Shown here: positions 13,085-24,200 of the stretch, one piece after another
Layout of the letters: the number at the start of each line of letters is the position of its first letter
Numbering within the stretch: position 1 is the stretch's first letter
DNA from: Schistosoma haematobium
Taxonomy: Eukaryota; Platyhelminthes; Trematoda; Strigeidida; Schistosomatidae
NCBI RefSeq assembly: GCF_000699445.3
Contig: NC_067196.1
Location: 45,599,806 to 45,663,805 of the forward strand
Length of the DNA stretch: 64,000 bases
Reading direction: 5' to 3'
Notes under the pieces: model-generated
The model's input: only the letters and a program-made list of their open reading frames with translations
Databases searched by the model: none
What the model was told of the DNA's origin: nothing
Program-made: the position numbers and the translations under genes

Positions 13085-13270
13085 CTAACAAACTGCAATA
13101 AAAACTATGTAACAAGCACAGACATTACGAAAATTGACGTGTGATGGAAAAGAGGATGTTAACAGCTGATAAATAACAACACAAAAAATCCACGACAATA
13201 TGTAACATGTGCGCGAAAACCCCTGTGCCCGTGCCCTAACACCGACCAATCCACGAAACGGCGCGACCAT
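13085..13270 (-). repeat. Dispersed repeat also found near 62380
   Basis: The minus-strand text around 13210-13105 (TATTTATCAGCTGTTAACA, then CGTCAATTTTCGTAATGTCT) matches the plus strand at about 62407-62465 with scattered differences. The family is unknown to me. A 61-codon ORF runs through it but has no recognisable motif. Confidence 0.45.
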
Positions 13271-13289
13271 GTTCCATTGTAATGAGGTG

Positions 13290-13490
13290 GATACCTGTTG
13301 CTATCCGACACGGATTAGCTCCACTGGTCACGGCTTCTCACTAGAACTCTAAGAATTCCCTCGCGAGACTGGAAGCCCTGAGTTCGCGAGCAGGATCGTG
13401 GTTGGGCACTACTGAGGAGTCCCACGATAAGATGAAACGACCGTTCAGTGCGTCCAGGTTTCCAACAATGGTCTGGCATCAATCGGTTCA
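13290..13490 (+). mobile_element. tRNA-like SINE with hammerhead ribozyme
   Basis: Related to the SINE at 7590-7800 but in plus orientation. The tRNA-like part is degraded (a B-box-like CCTGAGTTCGCGAG near 13377). The ribozyme and the tail TCTGGCATCAATCGGTTCATT follow. Confidence 0.65.
13405..13452 (+). ncRNA. Hammerhead ribozyme, partly degraded
   Basis: Core CTGAGGAG at 13412-13419, a weak stem II (GTC/GAT), GAAA, then CGACCGTT with cleavage triplet GTT instead of GTC. Stem I GCACT/AGTGC pairs perfectly for 5 bp, but the pair next to the core is A-C. It could be slow or inactive. Confidence 0.6.
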
Positions 13491-13904
13491 TTATATCAAT
13501 CAAATGCTTTTCATTGTTTGACAGCTTTTTAAACATATCTTTAGGCGTCTTCATTCCTGGCTATTTTTCGCTTGTTACGGAGAAAAGTGTTATGAATCCA
13601 CAAATATTCCTTATGCCTTTACACCCATGCTGATAGTGAGCAACAGACGACTTCATATTATATTCCGATACCATATTTTTCCCCAGTGTGTACGAACTTT
13701 ATGTGACTATTGCCTAAAAAATAATTCCTAAACTAGTCTCAGGCTGCAGAAAACACATACATGACCAGGCTAAAATTTTATAACAATTTGATCACAGATT
13801 GACCAGTCGAAGTACCACTTATAACGAAGTCTAAGTGCATAGACGTCAACCAAGCTGAAAACATATCCATGTCTCATAAACCGATTAAATCCATCAACAC
13901 TTCC

Positions 13905-14625
13905 ACCTGAAGATGCACATGTATTTGGAGTTTGACAACGCTCTAACCAGTAACACCTAATATGAATCGTACCAACCAAGTGAGATGAAAAGACAGAAGC
14001 GAGGAGGTTCGAAGATATATTTGATAGACTATCAATATATTGAGGATCGACTGATCTAATCTGGTTAGCGATTGCAGGGGATGTTGAGCACGGCGTTCCC
14101 ACTCGTGATCTGGTGTGGATGCATGATCGATCGCTTTCAGCTGGGTGAGTCTGTAGATCACCAACGCAGATGATCTATGTCGAATGATCGGAAGCCTACT
14201 AGAGTTAGACGGGAATGGTGTGACGAACCAGCTAACGTCGAAGTTACACCTCGTGGTCATCACCTTGCGTGGACTACCCCATTGATGTCTCAAGGTACCA
14301 TAGATGCTTTGAAGACTGTACAACACAGAGGACGTTATTACAGAAATATATTGATTAAAGTAGATACAAGCGAAACCGAGTCCATTACCGTATGGGCCAG
14401 TCCATGACGTACGACCAACTGATGCGCGTTGGTTCTCCTTGACCTTGACGAAGATCGATGATTTGTTCGATAATCAATTACCCAATTGCAGGATGATGTG
14501 GCTAGGACCCAGTGGAATTTCATTGGCCCTACAAGTCCATTAAAAATAATGTGGCCAGCATCCAGTGTCGAGGACTCACAGAGCTATTTATTTTGAGGAT
14601 TTATTTACCGCTATAAATCACCCCC
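13905..14625 (-). repeat. LTR of Gypsy-like element 1 with an internal foreign segment
   Basis: The piece 13908-14142 matches the LTR at 20982-21299 (its 3' two-thirds in minus orientation) and the piece 14535-14620 matches the remaining 5' part, including ATTTATTTTGAGGATTTATTTACCGC. Between them about 390 bases (14145-14530) are not LTR. It lies downstream of pol tail sequence at 15087-15327 in the same orientation, so it is read as the 3' LTR of the element whose 5' LTR is 20982-21299. Confidence 0.75.
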
Positions 14626-15086
14626 CCTAGTGGGGCAGTGATGAACTTGGGACGCGGCCAGCCAGAAGTTTAAACCCAACGAGTTTGTCGTTGGTAAACA
14701 CTCTCCTGATAGCTTGCTAGGTTTAGCAGCGTTTGGTTGTCTTTACTTAGTATAAGAGACCATGTAGTGCAATATAGTAATAAAAAAGATACAATGACAT
14801 TTTCGGTTCATCGTAAACTTCGTCGATTTTTCGTCCTTTTCAGCCATCCCGGAAAAAAAAGATATGTTAGTGCATGTCGCAGTACACTCGTACGTGCGTA
14901 AAAACACAAAGCGGGCGAAAAAAGGAAAATAAACTCATGCACACGTAAAAGGATTTTTACAAAATGGTTCTTTTGTTTATTTTTTGAAATCAAAATATAG
15001 GTATAGAAGCATATTAAAATTGTTTTTTTTAGAATTATATATAGTACAAAGGAAAATCGAGATGATATAAAATTTCAACTAGTATC

Positions 15087-15327
15087 TTACGCGCAATAAT
15101 TGTTCAAATGTTTTGGAAATCTTACTCTTCTTCCAGAACGTGTTGTTTTTAGTTTATTTTCAGATACTGTCGAAGTATCATCGTGCGTGCTGGCTGTCGA
15201 ATGAGGTATTATAAGTGTCGGAGTCGTGTCGTTCGTTTGTATCGAAGGAAAATAGACGTAGATAGGATTTCCTTCTAAATACGCTGCTTTGAGGCGATTG
15301 ATGCTGATGCTAACGTTGGTTCCGTCC
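15087..15327 (-). pseudogene. Gypsy-like pol C-terminal tail (end of integrase region)
   Basis: The minus strand reads DGTNVSISINRLKAAYLEG and, near the end, TRSGRRVRFPKHLNN before the stop at 15087. The first is the barrel-like integrase tail signature (VSIDRLKAAY type) and the second the usual basic C-terminus of Gypsy-like polyproteins in schistosomes. The frame continues upstream only as poly-asparagine from the adjacent (AAT)n repeat. I read this as the resumption of the pol frame that breaks off at about 19235, displaced by insertions between 15328 and 19235. Confidence 0.7.

Positions 15328-15389
<62 letters not shown>
15328..15389. repeat. (TTA)n microsatellite
   Basis: About 20 uninterrupted TTA units on the plus strand. 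On the minus strand they add a poly-asparagine run to the pol tail. The position at the edge of an insertion suggests it is the simple-repeat 3' tail of a minus-strand non-LTR element. Confidence 0.9.
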
Positions 15390-15391
<2 letters not shown>

Positions 15392-15918
15392 CAAACATCT
15401 TATGGGTACGTATGTGTTGTGAAGAAACCATTTCGGGTTTCTTCAAAAAATGCAATAATACACAATTTTCAATAATGTTAGCATTATACTTGCCATATTA
15501 AAAAAAATCTAGAGTAATAATAGTAGAATATTAATAATAATAAATCGGGTCTGTGTAATTGAGAAGAATATTGAATTGAGTTTAAAGAAGGAAATGGGGA
15601 AAATAAGGGAATAGAAATAAAGGAGACGTGAAATACGCAAACAGTTTAATTGGCGTGTTTATGAACATAAAACGAGAACCAACGACTATGTATATATCGT
15701 CAAATTAGTAACAAAAAATAACTAAGAAAAAACAACTTATTATTGTAGTAAGATATGACGCTAGAATAAATGTTTGTGCAGTCATAGTTTGGAGTGATGC
15801 GATGAAAGTCTCGATTGAGTGAAAAGGATAATGAAATATCAATATGTTTGAGTCATATATGCATAGTGAAGATAAAACGGATCTGAGAAGTTAATTTAAG
15901 TGTAATACAAGTTATTGT

Positions 15919-16080
15919 CTGTGGTGTTTGAACGAACTAATAATACCGTTGTACTTGACGAATGCTCGATTTCGAATTCCAAATACAATACATTCGCTTG
16001 TGTCTTACTTCTTAATTCAATTGCGTTATTTCTGGGACCCTTAGTTCGTGCTATAATTCAAATAATTCGAAACATTATAT
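15919..16080 (+). repeat. Short LTR-like repeat, inverted copy
   Basis: Begins TGTGGTGTTTGAACGAACTA and is the reverse complement, with scattered differences, of the repeats at 16152-16304 and 18008-18160. It forms a near inverted pair with 16152-16304 across a spacer of about 71 bases. Confidence 0.75.
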
Positions 16081-16151
16081 TGTCTTAATTACAAACTTCG
16101 TAATCTTAAGAATATTTATTTAGAGGGAAAGAAGAAAGAAAAGAAGTGAAC

Positions 16152-16304
16152 ATATAGTATTCGAATTCTCGTATGAACTAGGAATTCCAGGATTAACGCA
16201 ATTGAATTAGGAAGACACAGGCACAAACGAATGTATTGTATTTAGAATTCGAAATCGAGCATTCGACAAGTACAACGGTATTATTAGTTCGTTCAAACAC
16301 CACA
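16152..16304 (-). repeat. Short LTR of gag-only element (downstream copy)
   Basis: 153-base repeat, about 90% identical by eye to 18008-18160 and in direct orientation with it. On the minus strand it starts TGTGGTGTTTGAAC and ends ATACTATAT. It lies on the 3' side of the gag ORF. Confidence 0.8.
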
Positions 16305-16842
16305 TCCGCCACAGCTTAAATAGAAGTATAAGTGTTTGTAATCGGTTGTACATCTTCTTGTTAAGTTCATCCTGAGTCTGTCCGACATTGTATAAGATAA
16401 AAACTTTGTAGTATCTAGAAAGTGCTCATTAGTATTGGAATTAACAAACGAAATTGGAACAGACTCACCTGGAATTGTATACAATCAGCATGTCGGTTTT
16501 GTAATGAAATCATTAATATCTAGAATTCGAACCATAGATTTTTCAACACTATCCTCCCCCACGAAATAATGTTGGATCTTTATATCCCCAAGTTATGAAT
16601 AATGTGGCTTCATTTAAAACATATTTCTCACATTGTTTAGAGTAAACATTAGAACTGTTTTTGTGATAAGGGTAAACAGCAGTTGATATGAAATCATCCG
16701 AAATGTAATAAAACTCGAGGTCACTTAGTACTCGTGCTTCACATTGAGCAGGTTTCTCACAAGGATCAAATACATTATGAGGATAGGTAACATATGATAT
16801 GACATCAGGATTTGATTCTTCTGAAATATTCTCATGAAATTC

Positions 16843-17997
16843 TTAAGGACTGTCATTGCAGAGCGTAGGATCGTTAGAAAAATCAGCATCTATCCAAACC
16901 ACATCAGCTTTTCGATCATGATTAGGTTCATTTAACATATTTTCCTCAGAATTGCGAGTAATTTTATTAGAAATATGTGAATCATTAGGAAAAGTCATAC
17001 CTGGTACAATAGCATGAGAATTCTGATAAATCGGTTGATTAGGAACTGTTGTCTCACAAGAATTCTGGATTTCATCTAACTCTGAACTGTCATATGACTC
17101 TGCATTGTCTTTTGAAATCGTTGATAAAGATAAATGATCATTAGAAACATCCGAATTATTTAAATTTAAATTACAAGATTTAGTGCAGCTTGAAGCAAAA
17201 TGGACAATAGCTTTGCATACTGACTGAATGTGTCCTACCTTACCACATTTAAAACATTTAGCATTACGAAATACACATGGATTGCGAGCATGAAACTTTC
17301 CACATGATAAACATTTACCAAACTTCATCTCACCTTTGTGATTTGCTTTGTAATTCCTCGTTGAAACACCTTTCATATTTACACGAGAATAGGAATCACT
17401 GTTAAATGAACGCAAGTTTGATTGACCGTGAGATTGTAGTTCATCATGACGACTAAGCAAAGTATCAGAAATCTTCATCGACTGGATATCAAGTTCATTG
17501 ACTGCTTCGTAGTTAATACACGCAGTTCTAGCATCTTGAAAGGAACAGTTTGGCATTTTTAACAGCTCTCTTTCCAAACTCGGTATGTTAATTCCTGCAA
17601 TTAATCGATCTCTCAGTTGCACATGAAGTTGATCACCGAAATTACACTTGGCAGCTTGTTTCTGTAATTCAAGGATGAATTCCCGAGCCTTTTGGTCATT
17701 TTGACGAACCATCTTATGAAACTTCGCCCTTTCACTGCATTCCAAACTGGTGCATTTTACATGACTTAACAATAGCTCTTTAAGAGTTGCATAAGGGAGT
17801 GAGATAGGTTTTTCTGGATATGCCAAAGTTTTTAATAAGCTGTACGCTTCTCTCCCAATGAATGTCAGAAAATGTGCCACAATTTTATCACCTTTAACAT
17901 CTTTCTTGGTCATGCTCCAGATTTCGAACCTTTCCAAATAATCCTCAAAAGCTTCAGGAGTTGAATGAATATCTAACTTTTCCATTGCAGGCTCCAT
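16843..17997 (-). CDS. Gag protein of an LTR retrotransposon, intact
   Basis: An uninterrupted frame of 384 codons, starting at the ATG at 17997. The longer frame upstream (from 18030) runs into the terminal repeat and is not taken. Gag proteins form the nucleocapsid particle that packages retrotransposon RNA. The N-terminal half reads as a Gypsy-type capsid (EAFEDYLERFEIW, then EFILELQKQAAKCNFGDQL, then RDRLIAGI). Two zinc knuckles follow around residues 231-263 of this model: CLSCGKFHARNPC (CX2CX3HX4C, one residue short in the loop) and CFKCGKVGHIQSVC (standard CX2CX4HX4C). The C-terminal 110 residues are Ser/Asn-rich. No protease, RT or integrase follows on this strand, yet terminal repeats flank the ORF on both sides. 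It resembles gag of known schistosome Gypsy-like elements. Confidence 0.9.
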   Translation of the reverse strand: MEPAMEKLDIHSTPEAFEDYLERFEIWSMTKKDVKGDKIVAHFLTFIGREAYSLLKTLAYPEKPISLPYATLKELLLSHVKCTSLECSERAKFHKMVRQNDQKAREFILELQKQAAKCNFGDQLHVQLRDRLIAGINIPSLERELLKMPNCSFQDARTACINYEAVNELDIQSMKISDTLLSRHDELQSHGQSNLRSFNSDSYSRVNMKGVSTRNYKANHKGEMKFGKCLSCGKFHARNPCVFRNAKCFKCGKVGHIQSVCKAIVHFASSCTKSCNLNLNNSDVSNDHLSLSTISKDNAESYDSSELDEIQNSCETTVPNQPIYQNSHAIVPGMTFPNDSHISNKITRNSEENMLNEPNHDRKADVVWIDADFSNDPTLCNDSP

Positions 17998-18007
17998 CGC
18001 GACGCCA

Positions 18008-18160
18008 ATATAGTATTCGAATTCTCGCATGAACTAGGAATTCCAGGATTAACGCAATTGAATTAAGAAGACACAGGCACAAACGAATGTATTGTATTTA
18101 GAATTCGAAATCGAGCATTCAACAAGTACAAAAGAATCATTAGTTAATTCAAACACCACA
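18008..18160 (-). repeat. Short LTR of gag-only element (upstream copy)
   Basis: 153 bases, direct repeat of 16152-16304. On the minus strand it starts TGTGGTGTTTGAA and ends ATACTATAT, followed at once by TGGCGTCGCGATGGAG. A TGG directly after an LTR is the usual start of a primer-binding site, and the gag ATG lies within this segment. Confidence 0.8.
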
Positions 18161-18590
18161 GAACACCTAGTGAAAAGTCTTATCCATGATAAGAATAATA
18201 ATTGCGTAATGAATATCAACCTCAGAAGGAAACCAACAATTTAGAAAAATAAAATAAAAATCCTTTAATGCACTCGGATGAATACATTTAGATTTATGTA
18301 ATAGTATTAAGAGTGAAACCGGATATTAGTATAAATATTTGTGCAATAATAATTAAGAATGATGCTATGAAAGTCACAATTAATTTCAAAGGACAGTCAG
18401 GAATTAAATATGTTAAGAAGGATAAGAAGATGTAAAAGGAATATCTAATGTGTCGGGGGAACAATAATGATATTATTAACAGTAATAATTATAGATACGA
18501 ACAAAAGCAGACTTCATATATTAAGATGAATAGAAATAGAATAAAATAGACGTGAAAAGATTTGAAGGTTTTATTTTGCTTTTCAGGCAA

Positions 18591-19233
18591 TTAAATGGAT
18601 GACGGACCTTGTTTGTATAAATCATTATTGAATACATTGATATTCAATAGGTGACATAATCCACTTTCGGAAAGAAAATCGTCAAGGAGACTTTTGAACC
18701 GGGTTGTAGTTTCACTGCAACAGAGGTTCACTGGCAGTCTGTTCCACATGGTTGAGTAGCGAATAAGGAAAAAATTCTGACGTAAGTTTGTGTGGGTTCT
18801 TGGAATCGCTAGAATATTCTCCTTATTGCGTAGATTGTGGGATGATATCATAAGGTATGAAGAGGTGGATACCGAAGAGTAGGAAATACCGTTAATGAGC
18901 CGGTAGATAAAGACAAGATTTAATTTGATACGTCTGATCCAAAGAGGTTCTAAGTTGAGTTGTTGACATTTTTGGTGATAGTCTTTGTTATCAGAATACC
19001 CCAGAACAGCTTTGATGAACTTTCTTTGAACACCTTCAATTTTAATCAGGTCATTATGTCTGAAATTACTGTAAACTAAATTACCATACTCAAGAACGGG
19101 TAAGATACATTTTCTGTATAATAACAATCTCGATTCGATACTATTAAAGTTTATCATTATCAATCCGATCAGCTTTCTAGCTTTGGATACTTGAGATATA
19201 ATGTGCTCAGAAAAGTTCAGACTTATATAGTTC
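18591..19233 (-). pseudogene. CR1/jockey-like RT C-terminal ORF (5'-truncated)
   Basis: The minus frame is open for about 214 codons to a stop at 18591. It reads SKARKLIGLI, then LYRKCILPVLEYGN, KIEGVQRKFIK, a YHQKCQQLNLEPLWIRR segment and TMWNRLPVNL. These are the C-terminal hallmarks of CR1/jockey reverse transcriptases. The upstream part of the same frame (19319-19234) is Gypsy pol read out of frame, so the junction at about 19235 marks a 5'-truncated insertion into the Gypsy-like element. The catalytic RT half is absent, so no activity is expected. Confidence 0.8.
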
Positions 19234-19235
19234 AG

Positions 19236-20975
19236 ATTATATAGTACTTCGGTTCGCGTTGAACAACTTTGAAAGGTCCTTCGTATGCTGATTCGAGAGG
19301 CCGTCGATGTGAGTCTCAACGAACGAAAACGTGTGTACTATATCGTAAGTCAGGTTGAACGAAAACATCAGTTGATTGCGGTGGAGTGGAGACAGGTTTA
19401 ACTGAACGCACTGCGTTTGTAAGCCTGTTCGTGTAGGAGGTTAGATCAATGTTCATTGAAGAAGACGAAGGATCCACGGATTCTCCTGGAAGTCGAAGTG
19501 TCGTTCCATTAACCAGTTGAGCTGCAGTGTACCCAATGTCAGTTTTCACTACATTTCTGAATGTTTACCATGATGCCATGTTTTTGTAGTCGTTCGAACA
19601 CAAGATCCAGATGCTAGAGACGCGATTTGCTGTCCGGAATGGCTATTAAGCAGTCATCAACATGCGCATGTACGAAGTTGAGGCCTCGAAAAACGTTATC
19701 TATGAATCTTTGGAAAGTTTGGGCAGCATTTCTTAGACCGAAAGGCATTCGCAAAAATTTGTAGAGTCCGAAGGGTGTTATAATAGCGGGTTTTTGGAAT
19801 ATTGTCAGTAGCCATAGGGAGTTGGTTATACCCTTTAACCAAGCCGATTTTCGAAAAGACAGTTGTACCTTTCAAGGTAGCTGTCAAATCGTGAATGTGA
19901 GGCAACGGGTAACGATCAAGAGTGGTTTTCGCATTCAATCGCCATGTGCAATGAAGATGCCCATGGGCTGCTTGACGGTTGAATGATTCCTAACTCTATC
20001 ATGTGATCGAATTCGCTTTAAGCCAACCTCAGCTTTTCGGGATCCAGTCGGCGTGCTTTCGAGAATACAGGAGGTCCTGTAGTCGTGATGTGATGCGTAA
20101 CATTGCTGGTTACGCACGAAATTTTGTTTGCGGTTGGTATCTCCCAGAATACGTATCGAGCAATGGTTTATAGGATGGGTCTATCGTGTGCCTAATGGTG
20201 ACGGGAGATAATCTGCAACTAGAAAAAGAGGTTAAGCAAACAGATAAATTAGTGTTTCCGTCTACTAGCCTCCGTTTGCGCGTATCGATGATTAGATTGT
20301 GGTGTTGTACGAGGTCTATACCAATGATTGGCATAGAAACACCTGCAACAACAAAGATCCAGTGAATGGATTTGCGTAAACCTACGTTAAGGTAAACGTA
20401 CCTTTTACCATATGTAGCGATAGGCTTTCCGTTTGCTGCCTGTAGGTTTAAAACCGATTCATGAAGCTGGTCGTTAGGATTCCCTGGAATAATGCTAACT
20501 TCTGCGCCAGTATCGACGAGGGAGCGAACTTTCATTATCACATCTGTGACTCATAAAAGACGGCTATGTTTGCCGGCTACGGTCGCCGTGATCGCGTGCC
20601 GGCTTGGAAGTTTCCCGAGTTGTTTTTCGTGTCGGTCGGTTTTGAGTTGGGAAAATTGAAGGGTTTTCTGCAATTTCTGGAAGACTTTCTATACTGGTTA
20701 TGATACCAGCACCAGTCGTGGTTATCCGTCTCTCGTGGTCTAGAGACAGATCGCTTACGTGACGTGCTTCTTCGAGGGGTGTGTGACCGTTTACGGTCGT
20801 TACGAAATCTAAGATAACGTGTAAGTGTATGACATAATTTGGTTATGTCATTCTGGGTTTTTTGAGGTTTTTCTTTGACTGAAAAACCTCAGTATTAGAT
20901 TTGGTGATATCTGGGATGCGGTCGGCAGATGCAAACTCACAGTTTGCAATTCGGTGTACCAGATCACGTCGGGCT
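19236..20975 (-). mobile_element. Gypsy-like element 1, internal region (minus copy, disrupted)
   Basis: From the primer-binding site at 20980 the minus strand runs into a leader, then jumps to the end of gag, so roughly 600 bases of gag present at 57790-58398 are deleted. Nucleocapsid-like sequence, protease (20541-20110), RT pieces (to about 19560) and the last part of integrase (19549-19316: TDIGYTAAQLVNGTTLRLP) follow. At about 19260-19236 another frame reads SAYEGPFKVVQREP, the post-integrase region. RT carries the same deletion and stops as the plus copy at 59095-59640. Confidence 0.85.
20110..20541 (-). CDS. Retropepsin-like aspartic protease, Gypsy-like element 1
   Basis: Encodes a retroviral-type aspartic protease that would process the polyprotein. 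The catalytic motif VDTGAEVSIIPG is at about residues 9-20, and the second signature VSMPIIGIDLVQHHNLIID at about 68-86 is the expected hydrophobic-hydrophobic-Gly segment. The 143-residue translation is identical to 58666-59097. The ATG shown is only the first in the open segment; in an active element the domain would be part of pol. Neighbouring RT is broken, so the domain is unlikely to be made in a working polyprotein. Confidence 0.8.
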   Translation of the reverse strand: MIMKVRSLVDTGAEVSIIPGNPNDQLHESVLNLQAANGKPIATYGKRYVYLNVGLRKSIHWIFVVAGVSMPIIGIDLVQHHNLIIDTRKRRLVDGNTNLSVCLTSFSSCRLSPVTIRHTIDPSYKPLLDTYSGRYQPQTKFRA

Positions 20976-20980
20976 CACCA
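20963..20980 (-). promoter_or_regulatory. Primer-binding site, tRNA-Trp type
   Basis: The minus strand reads TGGTGAGCCCGACGTGAT two bases after the 5' LTR. It is complementary to the 3' end of metazoan tRNA-Trp (from memory) apart from one base. The same site is at 57614-57631. Confidence 0.75.
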
Positions 20981-20981
20981 A

Positions 20982-21299
20982 TGAAGATGCACATGTATTT
21001 GGAGTTTGACAACGCTCTAACCAGTAACACCTAATATGAATCGTACCAACCAAGTGAGATGAAAAGACAGAAGCGAGGAGGTTCGAAGATATATTTGATA
21101 GACTATCAATATATTGAGGATCGACTGATCTAATCTGGTTAGCGATTGCAGGGGATGTTGAGCACGGCGTTCCCACTCGTGATCTGGTGTGGATGCATGA
21201 TCGAGCGCCTTCAGCTAAGTGGATCCAATAAAACCAATGTGGTCACCATCCAATGTCGAAAACTTACAGAGCTATTTATTTTGGGGATTTATTTACCGA
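20982..21299 (-). repeat. 5' LTR of Gypsy-like element 1 (minus copy)
   Basis: About 318 bases matching 57293-57612 in reverse. It ends CTTCA on the internal side and is clipped at its outer end, where the TGTAGCGG start is incomplete (TTTACCG then ATAAAC on the plus strand). Confidence 0.85.
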
Positions 21300-24200
21300 T
21301 AAACACTATTTTCATGTGGTCACACACCATAAAATATTCTGCCTGACACATGTCATGTCACTTGATGGTAGCCTATTGGTTCACTAATTTCGCCCAATTT
21401 AGTGAAACGTAAACTAACTGTTCCGGAACTCTTCAGAGAGCAACGATGACGACTTACTGACTATGAGGAATTGTCCCACAATGTCATGAAACGTGAGGAA
21501 TGCAACTTCCTTTTGGGATATAATGAAAATATAATTTTTACCAACCTTCCGCACAATGCTCAATTCATTTGAAACCACCAAGTCCAACTTTGGAATTGAT
21601 TCCTATAATAACGTACCTTGAGTCATCAGTCAACCTACCTTAATTTAGATATATCTCAATCTCACTATCCTCTAAATTGTGGAAAGAGACGCTGCTTATA
21701 TGCAGTCACTTGTACATCTATAAGGAAATACCTGAATGAAGCTACCTAGATTGTAAACGTCTCCAGAGTTCGTATATTGAGATTTTCTTACTACATTGCT
21801 GAGTTGTATGAATGCACTTGTTATCTGAACACCGTAGCATAAGGACTGCCATAATGAAACAACCCACAACATACCGTATATAAACTAGACAGCGTACTCA
21901 TTACCACAGTGGTGAAACTTAATGTTACCTAACGACATCTTTGTAATAAATATTCTGTGGACAAACCTTAACAGTAAAAATGTCATTTTGAGGAAGCATA
22001 GTTTTGCGAAAAGCGAATTAAACTGAGAAGTCATTTTATCAGTTATGAATAATTCGCTTTATTTGTCATTTAAAAAGATTATGCATACTTCTAGTTAGAA
22101 CTATTGTGAATAAGAAAACAGAAAAGCTTTTTAAAAAAATACAAGACAGAATACTCAAAGCATTTTTGTAGAAAAAATAAAATGCTCGGGAAAAAATAAA
22201 TCTCAACAAAAATATTGTTTGATTTGATCATCAGTATTATTTGTTGTTCCATGCATCAAATTTCTTCAACAAGTCGGAAACGAGAACAATTTTCCATATT
22301 TTCCGTCACACATAGGCGCTTACCTTTAATCGATAAAACCGAATTATGAACATCTTCATGTAACGTTGGTGATATAGTAGTTGAGTTGCTGTGAAAATTA
22401 TGAAAATTTTAAACAGGACAAATAAATTATCAAACAAACCAATTGGCTTAATTAAAACTATGAGTCAACTGCTAAGCATAAGACCGTGAATAAATATTTG
22501 ATACAAAAAAACTCAACTTTCACGTTATTCATTAAATTACACATGAACAGGTAATACCAAGAACAATATAATGGAAAAAGAACTAGAAGTTGAAGTTAAT
22601 TTGTTTGTAGAAGTGAAATTTCGGAGTTACAATCAAGAATCAAATAAAGAAAATCAATCAGATGCAAATATAACCAAAGGCGATAAAACAAGTGGGAGTG
22701 AAGGATTACTTGTTGATTGACGTCCTTCAAGTTGGTCTGATTATTTGTCACCGTATATCAACAACATTAACACAAAAACGACGCCAAATTCCTATTAAAC
22801 ACATATAATTAGCTTTACATCAAGTAACATATGACCGAAATTGCACTACTCTCGAGCAAAACAGCGATCGCTTAATGGATCATAGAACACTACATGTGCG
22901 CGAAAAGGTAAACCAAATGGCAAGCATCTAGACTGATCATGTTTCTACAGTACGAAATTGGGGAACATTTGTTAGTTTGTGATTCATGCTGTATATTACT
23001 TCCGTCAGTTCTGAATTCCTTTCGTTTCGCTGGCTACCACGGTCCATGTTTGATGAATAGACTTGTGGGATCAGTTTTTGAGCGTAGACTAATGCAATAG
23101 ACATTTATTTTAATTCTGTTTTCACAGCCACTCGAGTATCAAACCAGACTAAACCGAAATGAAAATCACTCTGATGATTGACTGCCATGTTAGTCGTTCA
23201 TAAAAAAACATAATCTTGATTATTTTATCGTTAACATGGACTTCGAAGTTTTGCCGTTGTGTCTTTGGTGCTTTTGTTGAAACGCAGACAAGCGTGCGCT
23301 CATACTAAAGCATCAAGAGCCTGAAAGTTCTCCATAATAGGCGACAGACTTATATCAGGCTTCTCTGAAGACGACTGATGGTAATGTGGTCAATCTGGAC
23401 CCATCGATGAGTTTATTTTGAAAGTTATCAGTATAAATCCATCCACCGTTCTCAAACCAATCAGCCTAGCATGGTAGGTCCTACAGAAATAACTGTTTTA
23501 GTCAATAAAGTTCAATCGAATCAGAACTATTTGAAAGCCTGATCACCACGTCAAGAAAGCAGCTACGATAAATAGATCGGTTGAAACCAGATACCGACCT
23601 CTTTACTTCAGTGTATATGATATATCAACAGAAGCTGTGAATGAAATCCCGCCACCTCTCGATTATTTTGTGACCTTATGGTTTTGAACATGCTTAGACG
23701 AATTAAAATTACCAAGAAAGTATTTGGAGGAATTCTGAATCCAGTACAATACCTGGAAATCATAATTCGAAACCCTAGTAACATAATAATCTAAACCGCG
23801 TAACAATAAAGATATGTGGTCTACTAAAGTTGGCAACATAAGAAAACCGGTATAAATTTCATTAAAGAATTAAAGAATTCTTTATATCATGCACGATGAA
23901 CACATGCATTGAAGTAAAGTAGAAGTATGTGATAGTTTAGATTTCACCAAGTGAAACGAAAAATCAAAAGAACCGTGGTAAAATACTTTTCGTATGTCAT
24001 GTAGATAGATAGGCGTGCATGTGTGAGATAATCCTTCCATATGAGTATATCGTTTTATCCTCCCCAACCCTCCATAATAATGTGCATGGAGTTCAACTCT
24101 TGATTCATTAAGAGATTGTTATTTTGTCCAAGCTTTGAGCCTTGATCATTTATTTGATTCTACTCCGTCTTTTGCTGAATGTGCTTAGTTCGAATTTACC

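Noticed and set aside
15328..15389. Short tandem repeats as a possible CRISPR array or centromeric satellite
   Set aside because: They are simple microsatellites (TTA, TA) with no spacers or longer unit.
15390..15455. Poly-asparagine protein N-terminus on the minus strand
   Set aside because: The ORF only exists because a (TTA)n microsatellite bridges unrelated sequence to the Gypsy pol tail; only the tail after it is real.
15600..15830. Similarity between 15767-15828 and 18331-18393, and between 15606-15640 and 18525-18560, as evidence for a duplicated 3' UTR
   Set aside because: The two matching pieces occur in opposite order in the two places, so a simple duplication does not explain them; left unassigned.
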